The notes beneath the pieces are model-generated. The model saw nothing but the letters and a program-made list of their open reading frames with translations. It had not been told where the DNA came from and did not search any database. From Homoserinimonas sp. (GTDB lineage Bacteria; Actinomycetota; Actinomycetes; Actinomycetales; Microbacteriaceae), in assembly GCA_023957835.1 (NCBI GenBank), contig JAMLGP010000001.1, positions 489,575-553,574 on the forward strand: 64,000 bases of DNA. Reading direction: 5' to 3'. Within the stretch, counting starts at the first letter, position 1; each line of letters opens with the position of its first letter. Shown here one piece after another: positions 51,995 through 60,512 of the stretch. Made by a program: the position numbers and the translations under genes.

Positions 51995-52026
51995 AGTTCC
52001 CTGGCATGATGAGCAAGGGATTATCG

Positions 52027-53220
52027 ATGGCTACGCGTCGGGAGATCACGAAGAAGTACGCCCGCGAGTACACGAAAGCCGACCGTGCTGGGAAGAGCCG
52101 ACTGCTGGACGCACTCGTGGAGACCACCGGCTGGAACCGGGACTACGCCCGCCGAGCGATCCGGAAGGCGCTCGCTCGCAAAGGCGCCGACCGTGACCAG
52201 CAGCGCAGGCCGCGGCCGAGGAAGTACTCCTACGACGCACTCATCGTCCTCCAGGAGGTCTGGGCACTATCAGGGCAACCGTCAGGGAAGTACCTCGCCG
52301 CGATCATGGACGACACCCTCGAGCGCTTGATCCGCTTCAACGAGCTCGGCCGCGTCGCGAACCGCGTCTCCGATGTGGTGCTGGATGAGCTGCGGTCGAT
52401 GTCCGCGGCAACGATCGACCGTTACCTAAAACCCCACCGCGACGCCCGCTACCCGGGTGCGTTAGGCACGACGAAACCGTCCCACATCCTGCGCTCCTCG
52501 ATCCCTATCCGCACATCAATGGACGGCCTGCCACCCGGACCGGGGTTCTACGAATTGGACACCGTCGCGCACTGCGGCCACACCACCAAAGGCGAATACC
52601 TACGCACCCTGACCGCAACGGACCCGGTGATCGGGTGGACACTGATCCGCGGCATCCGCAACAACGCCCATGTGAACGTGAAAGCAGGCATGGAGTGGAT
52701 CCGAAAGACCTCACCGACTCCGATCCTCGGAATGGACTTCGATAACGGGTCCGAGTTCCTGAACTGGTCAGTGATCACCTGGTGCGACGAGCACGACATC
52801 CCTGTCACCCGCGGCCGCCCCTACCAGCACAACGACAACGCCCACGTCGAGCAGCGCAACGGCGACTGGGTCCGCCGACACGCGTTCCGCTACCGCTACG
52901 AGACCGACCACGAACTACGACTCCTCAACGAACTGCACTCCCTGGTGATGAAGCGCAAGAACTTCCTACTGCCCTGCGTGAAAGCCACCAGCTTCACCCA
53001 CACCAGTGCGGGCCGGAAGAAGCGCGTCTACGACAAGCCGAGAACCCCATACCAACGACTCCTCGATGCCAACATGCTCAACGCCGCGGCCATCCAACGA
53101 CTGGCCGACGAGCATGCAACACTGAATCCCGCAGCGATAACCCGACGCATCACCGGCATCCAGCAGCAACTCATCGAACTCGCCGCCGCCCGCACCCAAG
53201 GAACCCGCCCCGCGGCCTAA
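52027..53220 (+). CDS. IS transposase (DDE, rve integrase core)
   Basis: 397 residues. The N-terminal helix-turn-helix (MATRREITKKYAREYTKADR, then TGWNRDYARRAIRKAL) recognises the ends. The catalytic triad is Asp in FYELDTVAHCG, Asp in LGMDFDNGSEF and Glu in AHVEQRNGDWVRRH. Start chosen at ATG 52027 with AAGGGA ahead; ATG 52006 also possible. The frame is intact, so the element may be active. Confidence 0.92.
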   Translation: MATRREITKKYAREYTKADRAGKSRLLDALVETTGWNRDYARRAIRKALARKGADRDQQRRPRPRKYSYDALIVLQEVWALSGQPSGKYLAAIMDDTLERLIRFNELGRVANRVSDVVLDELRSMSAATIDRYLKPHRDARYPGALGTTKPSHILRSSIPIRTSMDGLPPGPGFYELDTVAHCGHTTKGEYLRTLTATDPVIGWTLIRGIRNNAHVNVKAGMEWIRKTSPTPILGMDFDNGSEFLNWSVITWCDEHDIPVTRGRPYQHNDNAHVEQRNGDWVRRHAFRYRYETDHELRLLNELHSLVMKRKNFLLPCVKATSFTHTSAGRKKRVYDKPRTPYQRLLDANMLNAAAIQRLADEHATLNPAAITRRITGIQQQLIELAAARTQGTRPAA

Positions 53221-53223
53221 GCC

Positions 53224-53251
53224 ACGCGGACCTTTTACGTGAGGCACACGT
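53224..53251 (+). repeat. Right terminal inverted repeat of the IS
   Basis: Reverse complement of 51967-51994 apart from one missing base. Starts 4 bases after the transposase stop. Confidence 0.9.
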
Positions 53252-53258
53252 CAATCAT

Positions 53259-53267
53259 TCCCGGACC
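53259..53267. repeat. Right arm of the split hairpin
   Basis: TCCCGGACC, exact reverse complement of 51951-51959. The IS junction falls almost exactly at the loop centre (7 bases on the left, 8 on the right of CG). Confidence 0.7.
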
Positions 53268-53357
53268 TATTGACACGAGGCAAGACGCTTCGGAGTGGTG
53301 CTGACGGACATCCTTCAACCATTACCTTCAGGTCTGTGTTGACCGCTAGTTGTCTGG

Positions 53358-54596
53358 ATGAAAGACTCAACGGCAGTGGACATTTCGCTTCTCGTCGTAC
53401 TGGTCATTTGCCTGGCCTTATTCTTCGATTTCACAAACGGGTTTCACGACACCGCCAATGCGATGGCCACACCTATAGCTACTGGCGCTCTCAAGCCCAA
53501 AGTGGCAGTTTCGATAGCTGCAATTCTCAATCTCGTTGGTGCTTTCTTAAGTACAGAGGTGGCCAGGACCATCTCAGGGGGATTAATACGTGAGGGTGAC
53601 GGCGGAATACAGATCACTCCGATGATGATCTTTGCCGGCTTGATCGGCGCCATCATGTGGAACCTGACCACTTGGTTGCTTGGGTTGCCTTCGAGTTCTT
53701 CGCATGCCCTGTTCGGTGGACTCATCGGTGCGGTTTCAGTTGGGGCAGGGGCGGGTTTTGGAGCGATCGACCCGGGGGTGTTTCTTAGCAAGATTGTTTT
53801 TCCGGCTGTATTGGCGCCGCTGACGGCCGCTGGCGTTGCCTTTGTGGCGACGAAGCTCGCTTATGCATTGACCAGAGGGAAGCAGCTGGGCAATGCGCGA
53901 AGGCGATTCAGATTGGGACAGGTCTTCACTTCAAGCATGGTTTCCCTGGCGCATGGGACCAATGATGCCCAAAAGACCATGGGTGTAATCACTCTGGCTC
54001 TCATTGCTGCGGGCTTCCAGAAGCCGGGATCTGGCCCGGAATTCTGGGTCATCGCGGTTTGCGCCCTCGCCATCGCTGCTGGGACTTATGTTGGCGGCTG
54101 GAGGATCATTCGTACTGTAGGTACCGGAATTACAGATGTCTCCCCTGCCCAGGGTTTTGCCGCCGAGGCTTCAACAACTGCAACCATTCTTGCCAGTTCG
54201 CACTTAGGCTTCGCACTCTCGACCACTCAGGTAGCCAGCGGCTCCGTCATTGGAGCTGGATTGGGCAGAAACCCGAGAAGTGTCAGGTGGCGGGTCGCCG
54301 GGAGGATCGGAATTGCCTGGCTGGTAACTCTTCCCTGTGCTGCGGCTATGGCCGCTGTTGCCGAGCTAATCGCAAGGCTCGGACCTCTTGGAGTATTGGC
54401 AGACACGATCGTAGGGGCAGTTGTAATTATTCTGATGTTCCGACGATCCCGTAGGAACCCGGTCAACAGCAAGAATGTGACCGGTGAGATTCCAGTGATT
54501 GAGTTCACACCGAGCGTTGTGATGCCAAAAGCGCCGCCGGTAATCGCCAGTGCCAAGCCAAAGCCTCCCGCTGACCAGGGAGGGCAGGGGAAGTGA
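53358..54596 (+). CDS. pit: Low-affinity inorganic phosphate transporter (Pit family)
   Basis: 412 residues, about 10-11 helices. Two PHO4 signature repeats, FTNGFHDTANAMATPIATGA and SLAHGTNDAQKTMGVITLA, carry the GxNDxx sequence. Moves phosphate with a metal cation by proton symport. GTGA overlap with a small membrane gene. The IS upstream ends 108 bases before the ATG and may change its expression. Confidence 0.93.
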   Translation: MKDSTAVDISLLVVLVICLALFFDFTNGFHDTANAMATPIATGALKPKVAVSIAAILNLVGAFLSTEVARTISGGLIREGDGGIQITPMMIFAGLIGAIMWNLTTWLLGLPSSSSHALFGGLIGAVSVGAGAGFGAIDPGVFLSKIVFPAVLAPLTAAGVAFVATKLAYALTRGKQLGNARRRFRLGQVFTSSMVSLAHGTNDAQKTMGVITLALIAAGFQKPGSGPEFWVIAVCALAIAAGTYVGGWRIIRTVGTGITDVSPAQGFAAEASTTATILASSHLGFALSTTQVASGSVIGAGLGRNPRSVRWRVAGRIGIAWLVTLPCAAAMAAVAELIARLGPLGVLADTIVGAVVIILMFRRSRRNPVNSKNVTGEIPVIEFTPSVVMPKAPPVIASAKPKPPADQGGQGK

Positions 54597-54823
54597 TCGA
54601 CTGGCTTTCTTTTGTGGTCGTGGCTACCGCCTCGCTGATCGGAGCTTGTTTGGTGGTGGTAATCGCTTCACTTGGGATACGTCTTTATGAACGAGGCATT
54701 CAGGCGCGCGCAGAGAACCCCGATTCGGGCAAGGTGAAGATAGCTCTCTCCAGGCTGCTGTTCGGAATATCTGGAATCCTGGCTCTGTTCGGCGTCTACT
54801 TGATAGTCCCCATCTTCCATTGA
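54593..54823 (+). CDS. Small membrane protein co-transcribed with pit
   Basis: 76 residues with two hydrophobic helices (about 6-28 and 54-74) joined by a charged cytoplasmic-looking loop. GTG overlaps the pit stop as GTGA, so translation is coupled. Position suggests an accessory subunit of the phosphate transporter; not recognised otherwise. Confidence 0.75.
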   Translation: MIDWLSFVVVATASLIGACLVVVIASLGIRLYERGIQARAENPDSGKVKIALSRLLFGISGILALFGVYLIVPIFH

Positions 54824-54892
54824 TTGGGGTTGTCATCGGGCTTCGCGCCCAAAGCTAGAGTTGGAACATCGATCTTCAAAGGAGATTTTCGA

Positions 54893-56362
54893 ATGTCTGA
54901 AGCGCCAAGCGCTCTGCCCAGCGAACCGGCTGGCCCAACCCGCACAGAAACCGACTCTGTCGGCTCGATGGAGATTCCAATGGACGCCTATTGGGGGATT
55001 CATACCGAGAGGGCAAGAGAGAATTTTCCAATTACTCGGAGACCAATCTCGGTCTATCCCGACCTGATCCGGGCCCTCGCTATGGTGAAGCAGGCTGCAG
55101 CACGTGCGAATCGCGAGCTGGGCACTATTGACGCAGCCAAGGCGGAGGTCATTGACAAGGCCTGCCAGGAAATTATCGATGGAAAATTCCATGACCAATT
55201 TCTGGTGGGAGTCATACAGGGCGGTGCCGGCACCTCGACAAATATGAATACAAACGAGGTGATCGCCAATCGGGGCCTCGAACTCATGGGCGAGAAGCTC
55301 GGCGACTACGTGCACCTTCATCCGATCGATGATGTCAATCGGAGTCAGAGCACAAACGACGTCTATCCGACCGCGATAAAGCTCGCGATGGTATTGAGTA
55401 CTCAACGATTGCTCGCAGAGCACAAGAAGTTGATCGCGGCCTTTGAGAAGAAGGGTGCGGAGTTCGCCAGTGTGCTAAAGGTCGGAAGGACCCAACTGCA
55501 GGATGCGGTTCCAATGACCCTCGGTCAGGAATTCAACGGCTTCGCCCACACCCTGATTGAGGATCAGGAGCGGCTCAGTGAGACGATCCCATGGCTCAAT
55601 GAAATCAATATGGGCGCAACAGCTATTGGGACAGGGATAACTGCGGACCCTCGCTACGCGGAAGCGGTCAGACGGAAATTGGAAGAAGTCACCGGAATCC
55701 CGATGGTTACTTCACCGGACCTGATCGAAGCAACCAGCGATGCCGGCATCTTCATGACGCTGAGCGGCCATCTGAAGAGGGCAGCAGTGAAACTCTCGAA
55801 GATTTGCAACGATCTCCGACTGCTTTCCAGCGGCCCGCAGGCAGGAATCGGAGAGATCAACCTCCCTGCGCGTCAGGCCGGATCGTCGATCATGCCAGGC
55901 AAGGTCAATCCGGTAATCCCCGAGGTAGTGAACCAGGTTGCCTTCAGCGTGATTGGAGCGGATGCGACGGTCACTGCCGCCGCAGAAGCCGGCCAGTTGC
56001 AATTGAATGCATTCGAGCCGGTCATAGCGCACAGCATCCTGCAGTCACTGGCATGGATGACGAATGCGTGCTACACGCTGCGCGTCCACTGCATTGATGG
56101 GATCACCGCCAACACCTCAAGGCTTGCTGCTCAGGTGGGAACTTCAGTCGGCGTAGTCACGGCGCTCACTCCATACATCGGCTATGCCGCCGCTGCCAAA
56201 CTGGCACATACTGCACTGACGACGAACGCTTCAATAGCCGAGCTGGTCGTCGAGGCAGGACTTATGAAAGCCGATGAAGTCGCAAGAGTTCTGTCGCCTG
56301 AGCGACTCAGCGGTCTTGCTCCTGTAACAGGTGCTATCACAACCGTTGAAGCTGACTCCTGA
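54893..56362 (+). CDS. aspA: Aspartate ammonia-lyase
   Basis: 489 residues, fumarase/aspartase superfamily. Family signature GSSIMPGKVNP with the catalytic Ser; also GAGTSTNMNTNEVIANR and VNRSQSTNDVYPTA. The overall match (MDAYWGIHTERARENFPIT) favours aspartase over class II fumarase. Makes fumarate and ammonia from aspartate. AAAGGAG precedes ATG 54893; the open frame to 54824 overlaps no gene but lacks a ribosome-binding site. Confidence 0.9.
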   Translation: MSEAPSALPSEPAGPTRTETDSVGSMEIPMDAYWGIHTERARENFPITRRPISVYPDLIRALAMVKQAAARANRELGTIDAAKAEVIDKACQEIIDGKFHDQFLVGVIQGGAGTSTNMNTNEVIANRGLELMGEKLGDYVHLHPIDDVNRSQSTNDVYPTAIKLAMVLSTQRLLAEHKKLIAAFEKKGAEFASVLKVGRTQLQDAVPMTLGQEFNGFAHTLIEDQERLSETIPWLNEINMGATAIGTGITADPRYAEAVRRKLEEVTGIPMVTSPDLIEATSDAGIFMTLSGHLKRAAVKLSKICNDLRLLSSGPQAGIGEINLPARQAGSSIMPGKVNPVIPEVVNQVAFSVIGADATVTAAAEAGQLQLNAFEPVIAHSILQSLAWMTNACYTLRVHCIDGITANTSRLAAQVGTSVGVVTALTPYIGYAAAAKLAHTALTTNASIAELVVEAGLMKADEVARVLSPERLSGLAPVTGAITTVEADS

Positions 56363-56365
56363 ATC

Positions 56366-56390
56366 ATCAATTTCTACGGTGGGAATTGAT
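56366..56390. terminator. Weak inverted repeat between convergent aspA and alkA
   Basis: ATCAATT-(11 bases)-AATTGAT, perfect 7-bp arms, A/T-rich. Starts 4 bases after aspA stop; it could end both transcripts weakly. Confidence 0.3.
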
Positions 56391-57292
56391 CAGTTGTGAG
56401 AGGGGTCTCGGCGATTCCTGAGCTTCACAGTTATGGAATTCCGGCTCGCCAGAGCATGACGCCAAAGGTGCGCGGTGACCGAACTGCGGTAAGGGCTCCA
56501 TCGGCTGGAAAGTCTTTCGAGACCGCGAGCATCTCCTGGCAGGCCAAGCAATGTTGCCCCTTGCCTTACAACGAGATCACCTGAAAGAAACACATCCTGT
56601 GCACCAAGAACTCTCATTGCTACATGGCCAATCGTCCACGGTCCGATTCCTGGAAATGGCAGAAGTCGTTCTCTGAGTTCTTCGGGGTTCAGGTCTGGAT
56701 TGATGACGAGTTCACCTTCGGCCAGAGCCTGACAAACCCCTATAACTGCTGATGCGCGGGCGCGCGGTCCTCGAAGCAGGCTCGCTCCCTCTGACGCGAT
56801 CATTGCTGAGGTTGGGAATAGCCCTGAGTCCGGGCAAAGCTCCAGACAAAGCCGGGACAAAGCGCTTCGAGCCGCGGAAATCGAAACTTGCTGGCCGATC
56901 ATTGTCCGGACCAATTCCTCCTCAGCAAACAGACTCCCAGGGATTCGGAGACCGGGGGATTGACGAATGAGCACACCAACGTCAGGATCCTCGGCAAGCT
57001 TGCGATCTGAATCTGTCGTGTCAATATCAAGGCTCAGCAGCCGTCGAACTCTTTGCTCCAGTTCCACAGGGAGCTTGTCTCCATCCAGAGAACAACCGAA
57101 GATGGCGTAGTTCTCCCTGCCAGCTCGAACCAGCGAAATGTTCAATTCTTTAACACCGCCAGAGGTACGGATTTTTCGCCGGTAACGCTGAGGAGTTGCA
57201 TCCTCAATTTCAGGAATTGCGTGCGTTGCCAGATATCCGAGAACTCCATGGGCATCGTAGTTGCCTGTCGATTTCAGGAGAGTTGCCGGCAT
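56390..57292 (-). CDS. alkA: DNA-3-methyladenine glycosylase II
   Basis: 300 residues. Helix-hairpin-helix LPFPGIGPWTIGHVAMRV (about 212-229) and the catalytic Asp239 in VFLSGDLVVRQGATLL; the N-terminal AlkA beta domain is present (RRKIRTSGGVKELNISLVRA). Removes alkylated bases. There is no Ada domain, unlike the fused AdaA/AlkA proteins of many Actinobacteria. Divergent from rbsK. Confidence 0.9.
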   Translation of the reverse strand: MPATLLKSTGNYDAHGVLGYLATHAIPEIEDATPQRYRRKIRTSGGVKELNISLVRAGRENYAIFGCSLDGDKLPVELEQRVRRLLSLDIDTTDSDRKLAEDPDVGVLIRQSPGLRIPGSLFAEEELVRTMIGQQVSISAARSALSRLCLELCPDSGLFPTSAMIASEGASLLRGPRARASAVIGVCQALAEGELVINPDLNPEELRERLLPFPGIGPWTIGHVAMRVLGAQDVFLSGDLVVRQGATLLGLPGDARGLERLSSRWSPYRSSVTAHLWRHALASRNSITVKLRNRRDPSHN

Positions 57293-57336
57293 GAGACAAC
57301 TCTCTCACCGTGAACTGCGGCAGTTAGGGTTAATGT

Positions 57337-58242
57337 GTGAGTTCTAAGCGCGGTGTGATCGTTGTTGGCAGCGCAAACATGGATCTTGTGGTCACGGTTG
57401 AGCGTATTCCCAATCCAGGAGAAACCCTCAAAGCAACCGGAGTTGCGAATTACCCGGGAGGCAAGGGGCTCAATCAGGCGGTAGCGGTTGCGAGATCCGG
57501 TGCCGATTGTTCAATGATTGGTGCTCTCGGCAGCGATGAGAATGCGGTAATTCTTCGTGGAGTCATGAAGGATGCCGGAATCGACGATTCGCAAGTCCGG
57601 AGCGAAGACGGAGTTTCCGGACTTGCCCTGATCACGGTCGCCGCGAACGCAGAGAATACCGTGCTGGTAGCTTCCGGTGCCAATGCCGCAGTGACAGCAA
57701 TGGGAGAAGGAGACCTGGCGAAACTGGCTTCAGGAAAAGTCGTCCTGGCACAGCTTGAATTGCCAATAGGGGCCGTGACAGAGGCAGCAAGGGCTTCGAG
57801 GGAATTCGGATCTGAATTCATCCTTAACGCCGCACCTGCAATGAAATTGCCCGAAGATCTGATCGGACATCTGGACTTCCTGATCGTAAACGAACATGAA
57901 GCCTGTGTGATCGCAGAATTAGACGATCTGCGGGAGGCATCCGAAGTTTTGGCCGCACGGGTACCGAATCTGATAGTCACTCTTGGCTCTGCTGGCAGCG
58001 TCTACTACCGAAATGGCGAGCAAGTTGCCGAGATCGAGGCTCTCAAGGTAAGCGCAGTTGACACCACCGGAGCGGGTGACACTTATTGCGGTGCCTTCGC
58101 CGCCGCGCTGGCCGAGGGCCAGGAAGTCCGGCAAGCGATCCGGTTTGCAACTGCCGCCGCGGCACTCTCGGTCCAGAAAGAAGGAGCGGTGCCGTCGATC
58201 CCGTTGCGGGACGAGGTAGATGCGCTGCTTGCCGGTTCGTAA
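57337..58242 (+). CDS. rbsK: Ribokinase
   Basis: 301 residues, PfkB family. N-terminal ribose-binding NMDLVVTVERIPNPGETLKA, then YPGGKGLNQAVAVARSGADC, and the C-terminal DTTGAGDTYCGAFAAALAEG with the catalytic Asp. GTG start 6 bases after TAGGGT (57325-57330), leaderless. Stop and the next ATG overlap by one base (TAATG). Could also act on deoxyribose, which would connect to the deoC operon; unproven. Confidence 0.9.
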   Translation: MSSKRGVIVVGSANMDLVVTVERIPNPGETLKATGVANYPGGKGLNQAVAVARSGADCSMIGALGSDENAVILRGVMKDAGIDDSQVRSEDGVSGLALITVAANAENTVLVASGANAAVTAMGEGDLAKLASGKVVLAQLELPIGAVTEAARASREFGSEFILNAAPAMKLPEDLIGHLDFLIVNEHEACVIAELDDLREASEVLAARVPNLIVTLGSAGSVYYRNGEQVAEIEALKVSAVDTTGAGDTYCGAFAAALAEGQEVRQAIRFATAAAALSVQKEGAVPSIPLRDEVDALLAGS

Positions 58243-59600
58243 TGGACGATCAACTCGTAACTGCGCTTCGGGACGCTCTGGGTCCCTCGGTTACTACCGA
58301 TCCGGTCGCTCTGGCCGAAGCTCGCAAGGACAAATCAGGGTATGAGAGCGACTCTTCACCTCTGGCGATCGTAGAGGCGCAGTCTGTAGAGGATGTCCGG
58401 CTGACGATGGAATTTGCCTTTGAGAATCGAATTCCGGTCGTTGTTCGAGGCGCGGGGACTGGGCTCGCCGGAGGTGCGATAGGCGGAGCGGGAGAGATAG
58501 TCCTGTCCACTCTGAGGATGAACCGGGTATTGTCTCTCAATCCGGATGATCAGACTGCGGTTGTCGAACCCGGTTTATTGAATGGTGAGTTCAACGATTC
58601 GCTTCGAATGCATGGCCTTTGGTACCCGCCGGATCCTGCGAGCCGGGCGATTTCCACCATCGGTGGCAATATCGCGACAAACGCCGGAGGGCTGCTCTGC
58701 GCGAAGTATGGCGTGACAAGGGAGTCCGTCCTTGCGCTAACCGTCGTGCTTGCAGATGGCCGCACTCTCAATCTCGGTCGCGGAACCGTGAAGGGAGTCA
58801 CCGGCCTTGATTTGGTTTCGCTCTTCGTTGGCTCTGAAGGAACCCTTGGCGTAATTGTCGCGGCAACACTTAGACTTCGAAATCTTCCTCCGGGGCCGAC
58901 GGTCACGATTCAGGTTGAGTTCGATCGCGTCGATGCCGCAGCGCGAGCATCAATGGACTTGAGCCGATCGGGACTTCAACCCGCATCGATGGAACTCATG
59001 GATGAAGTTTCAATCCGATTGATCAGCAGGTACCTGAAGTCTGATTCTGACATTCGCTCTGGTGCTCGGCTGATAGTTCAATTCGACGAGGGCGACGGTC
59101 AGTCGGATGCTGCCAGGGCTGTAGAGATCCTTGAAGCTGGCGCAAGGAAAGTTGAAGTGTCAGCCGACGCGGCAAGCGGAGAGGACATCCTTGCCTTTCG
59201 GCGAGCATTTCACCCGGCAATGGCCGCGACCGGCAGAGTCCTGATCGAAGATGTCGCAGTTCCGAGAAGCAAACTGGGTCAAATGTTTGGGGAAATAGCC
59301 AGAATCGGAAAGAAGTACGGACTGGAGATTCCAACTGTTGCGCATGCGGCGGACGGGAATCTTCACCCGAACTTCATGATCGAGGGCGAAGCGATTCCAG
59401 ATTCAGTCTGGGAGGCGGCAGGGGAGCTGTTTCGTTCTGCCCTCGACCTCGGGGGAACTCTAACCGGTGAGCACGGAGTAGGCCTGTTGAAGCGCAGGTG
59501 GCTTTCCGAGGAACTCGGAGACGATCAGGTTTCTCTTCAAAGAGAGATTAAGCAAGTCTTTGATCCTCGGGGGATACTAAACCCAGGCAAGGTCTTCTGA
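58242..59600 (+). CDS. FAD-linked oxidase (GlcD/D-lactate dehydrogenase-like)
   Basis: 452 residues. FAD-binding PCMH domain: VVVRGAGTGLAGGAIG, then YPPDPASRAISTIGGNIATN. Substrate domain with HAADGNLHPNFMI (metal/substrate His) and LTGEHGVGLLKRRWL. Oxidises a 2-hydroxyacid such as D-lactate or glycolate. ATG 58242 overlaps the rbsK stop. No Fe-S partner (GlcF) follows. Confidence 0.9.
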   Translation: MDDQLVTALRDALGPSVTTDPVALAEARKDKSGYESDSSPLAIVEAQSVEDVRLTMEFAFENRIPVVVRGAGTGLAGGAIGGAGEIVLSTLRMNRVLSLNPDDQTAVVEPGLLNGEFNDSLRMHGLWYPPDPASRAISTIGGNIATNAGGLLCAKYGVTRESVLALTVVLADGRTLNLGRGTVKGVTGLDLVSLFVGSEGTLGVIVAATLRLRNLPPGPTVTIQVEFDRVDAAARASMDLSRSGLQPASMELMDEVSIRLISRYLKSDSDIRSGARLIVQFDEGDGQSDAARAVEILEAGARKVEVSADAASGEDILAFRRAFHPAMAATGRVLIEDVAVPRSKLGQMFGEIARIGKKYGLEIPTVAHAADGNLHPNFMIEGEAIPDSVWEAAGELFRSALDLGGTLTGEHGVGLLKRRWLSEELGDDQVSLQREIKQVFDPRGILNPGKVF

Positions 59601-59631
59601 TTGAGTGCCGGAATACTGAAGGGTGACGCTA

Positions 59632-60468
59632 ATGACAGGCGATAGCTTCTGGATTGCACTCGTGACGCTGCTTGCAGTCTGGATCCTCGCTGCCCTGCTG
59701 CAGGTGGTTGACGTTGGAACCGGCCACTTTGTTCGCCGGGCGGGCAGAACTGCCGGAAATCGCGATCGCGACCGCATCCTGACCTGGATGATCGCGATTG
59801 GCTCAATCCTGCTGGTCGCGGTAGCGGCGGGAGTTGACCTGTCGCTGCGTCTGATTCTGGGCGCCTCGCACGACAACGGAGAGTCGATTGAATTGCTGAT
59901 TGGTTCAATCGGGGTAGTGCTGAGCTTCGCTGTCGCAGTAGTTAGCGCCTTGCTGATCTCGAGGGCGCTCCGGCGCCCCCAGACCGGTTATCAGGTGCTT
60001 CGCGACGAGCTCAGGTCGCAATCGGGCTCGAGGCTATCCAAAGGCAGAATTGCCGACTACAAGTCCTGGCTTTCGGCCGTCGATGAGCGACAGAAGAGTC
60101 TTAGCTCCAAGGTCGCAATTGGCAGAGTAGTTCGGTCCATCCCGGTGATTCTGGCGGTGGTAATCACGGCTCTTGCCATTTGGTCGACAATTTCAGGCAG
60201 ACCCCGGGTTTGGGTGATCATCGTTGGCCTGGTCGCCTGCGGGTTGAGCATTTGGCTTGCGGTCTGGGGCGCCCGGATTTCGCTTGCACGTAACCTCGCA
60301 GCCTATGCAGTTCACCAGAAGCAGCGTGCGGAGGCGCTGCTTCTGATTGCCGATCTTGAGCGTAAGGCTCCACGCAGAGTCGCCGGGCTAAGTGAGCGGG
60401 TGTCCAGAGCTCTGGCGATCCTTCGCGAGCAGCAGGGTCAGCAGTCTCAGGAGAACAAGTCGCGCTAA
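59632..60468 (+). CDS. Membrane protein of unknown function
   Basis: 278 residues with four to five hydrophobic segments (about 5-27, 45-70, 85-108, 170-190, 195-215) and a basic cytoplasmic C-terminus. AAGGG before ATG 59632; GTG 59623 also possible. Between an FAD oxidase and helD on the same strand. Not recognised. Confidence 0.75.
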   Translation: MTGDSFWIALVTLLAVWILAALLQVVDVGTGHFVRRAGRTAGNRDRDRILTWMIAIGSILLVAVAAGVDLSLRLILGASHDNGESIELLIGSIGVVLSFAVAVVSALLISRALRRPQTGYQVLRDELRSQSGSRLSKGRIADYKSWLSAVDERQKSLSSKVAIGRVVRSIPVILAVVITALAIWSTISGRPRVWVIIVGLVACGLSIWLAVWGARISLARNLAAYAVHQKQRAEALLLIADLERKAPRRVAGLSERVSRALAILREQQGQQSQENKSR

Positions 60469-60512
60469 ACCGATAGACTTGCACGTTGCCATTTCAAGGG
60501 GTGTGAGTCTGT

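Larger units (their letters stand above)
51967..53250 (+). mobile_element. Insertion sequence with DDE transposase and terminal inverted repeats
   Basis: 1284 bases. The left end (51967-51994) and right end (53224-53251) match as inverted repeats: CGTGTGCCTCACGTAAA then AGGTCCGCGT, with one extra G in the left end. Ends of the TGT...ACA type. A dinucleotide CG at both borders may be a target duplication or part of the repeat. Contains one transposase gene whose strong GC bias differs from neighbours. Family looks IS481-like or an unclassified relative. Confidence 0.92.
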
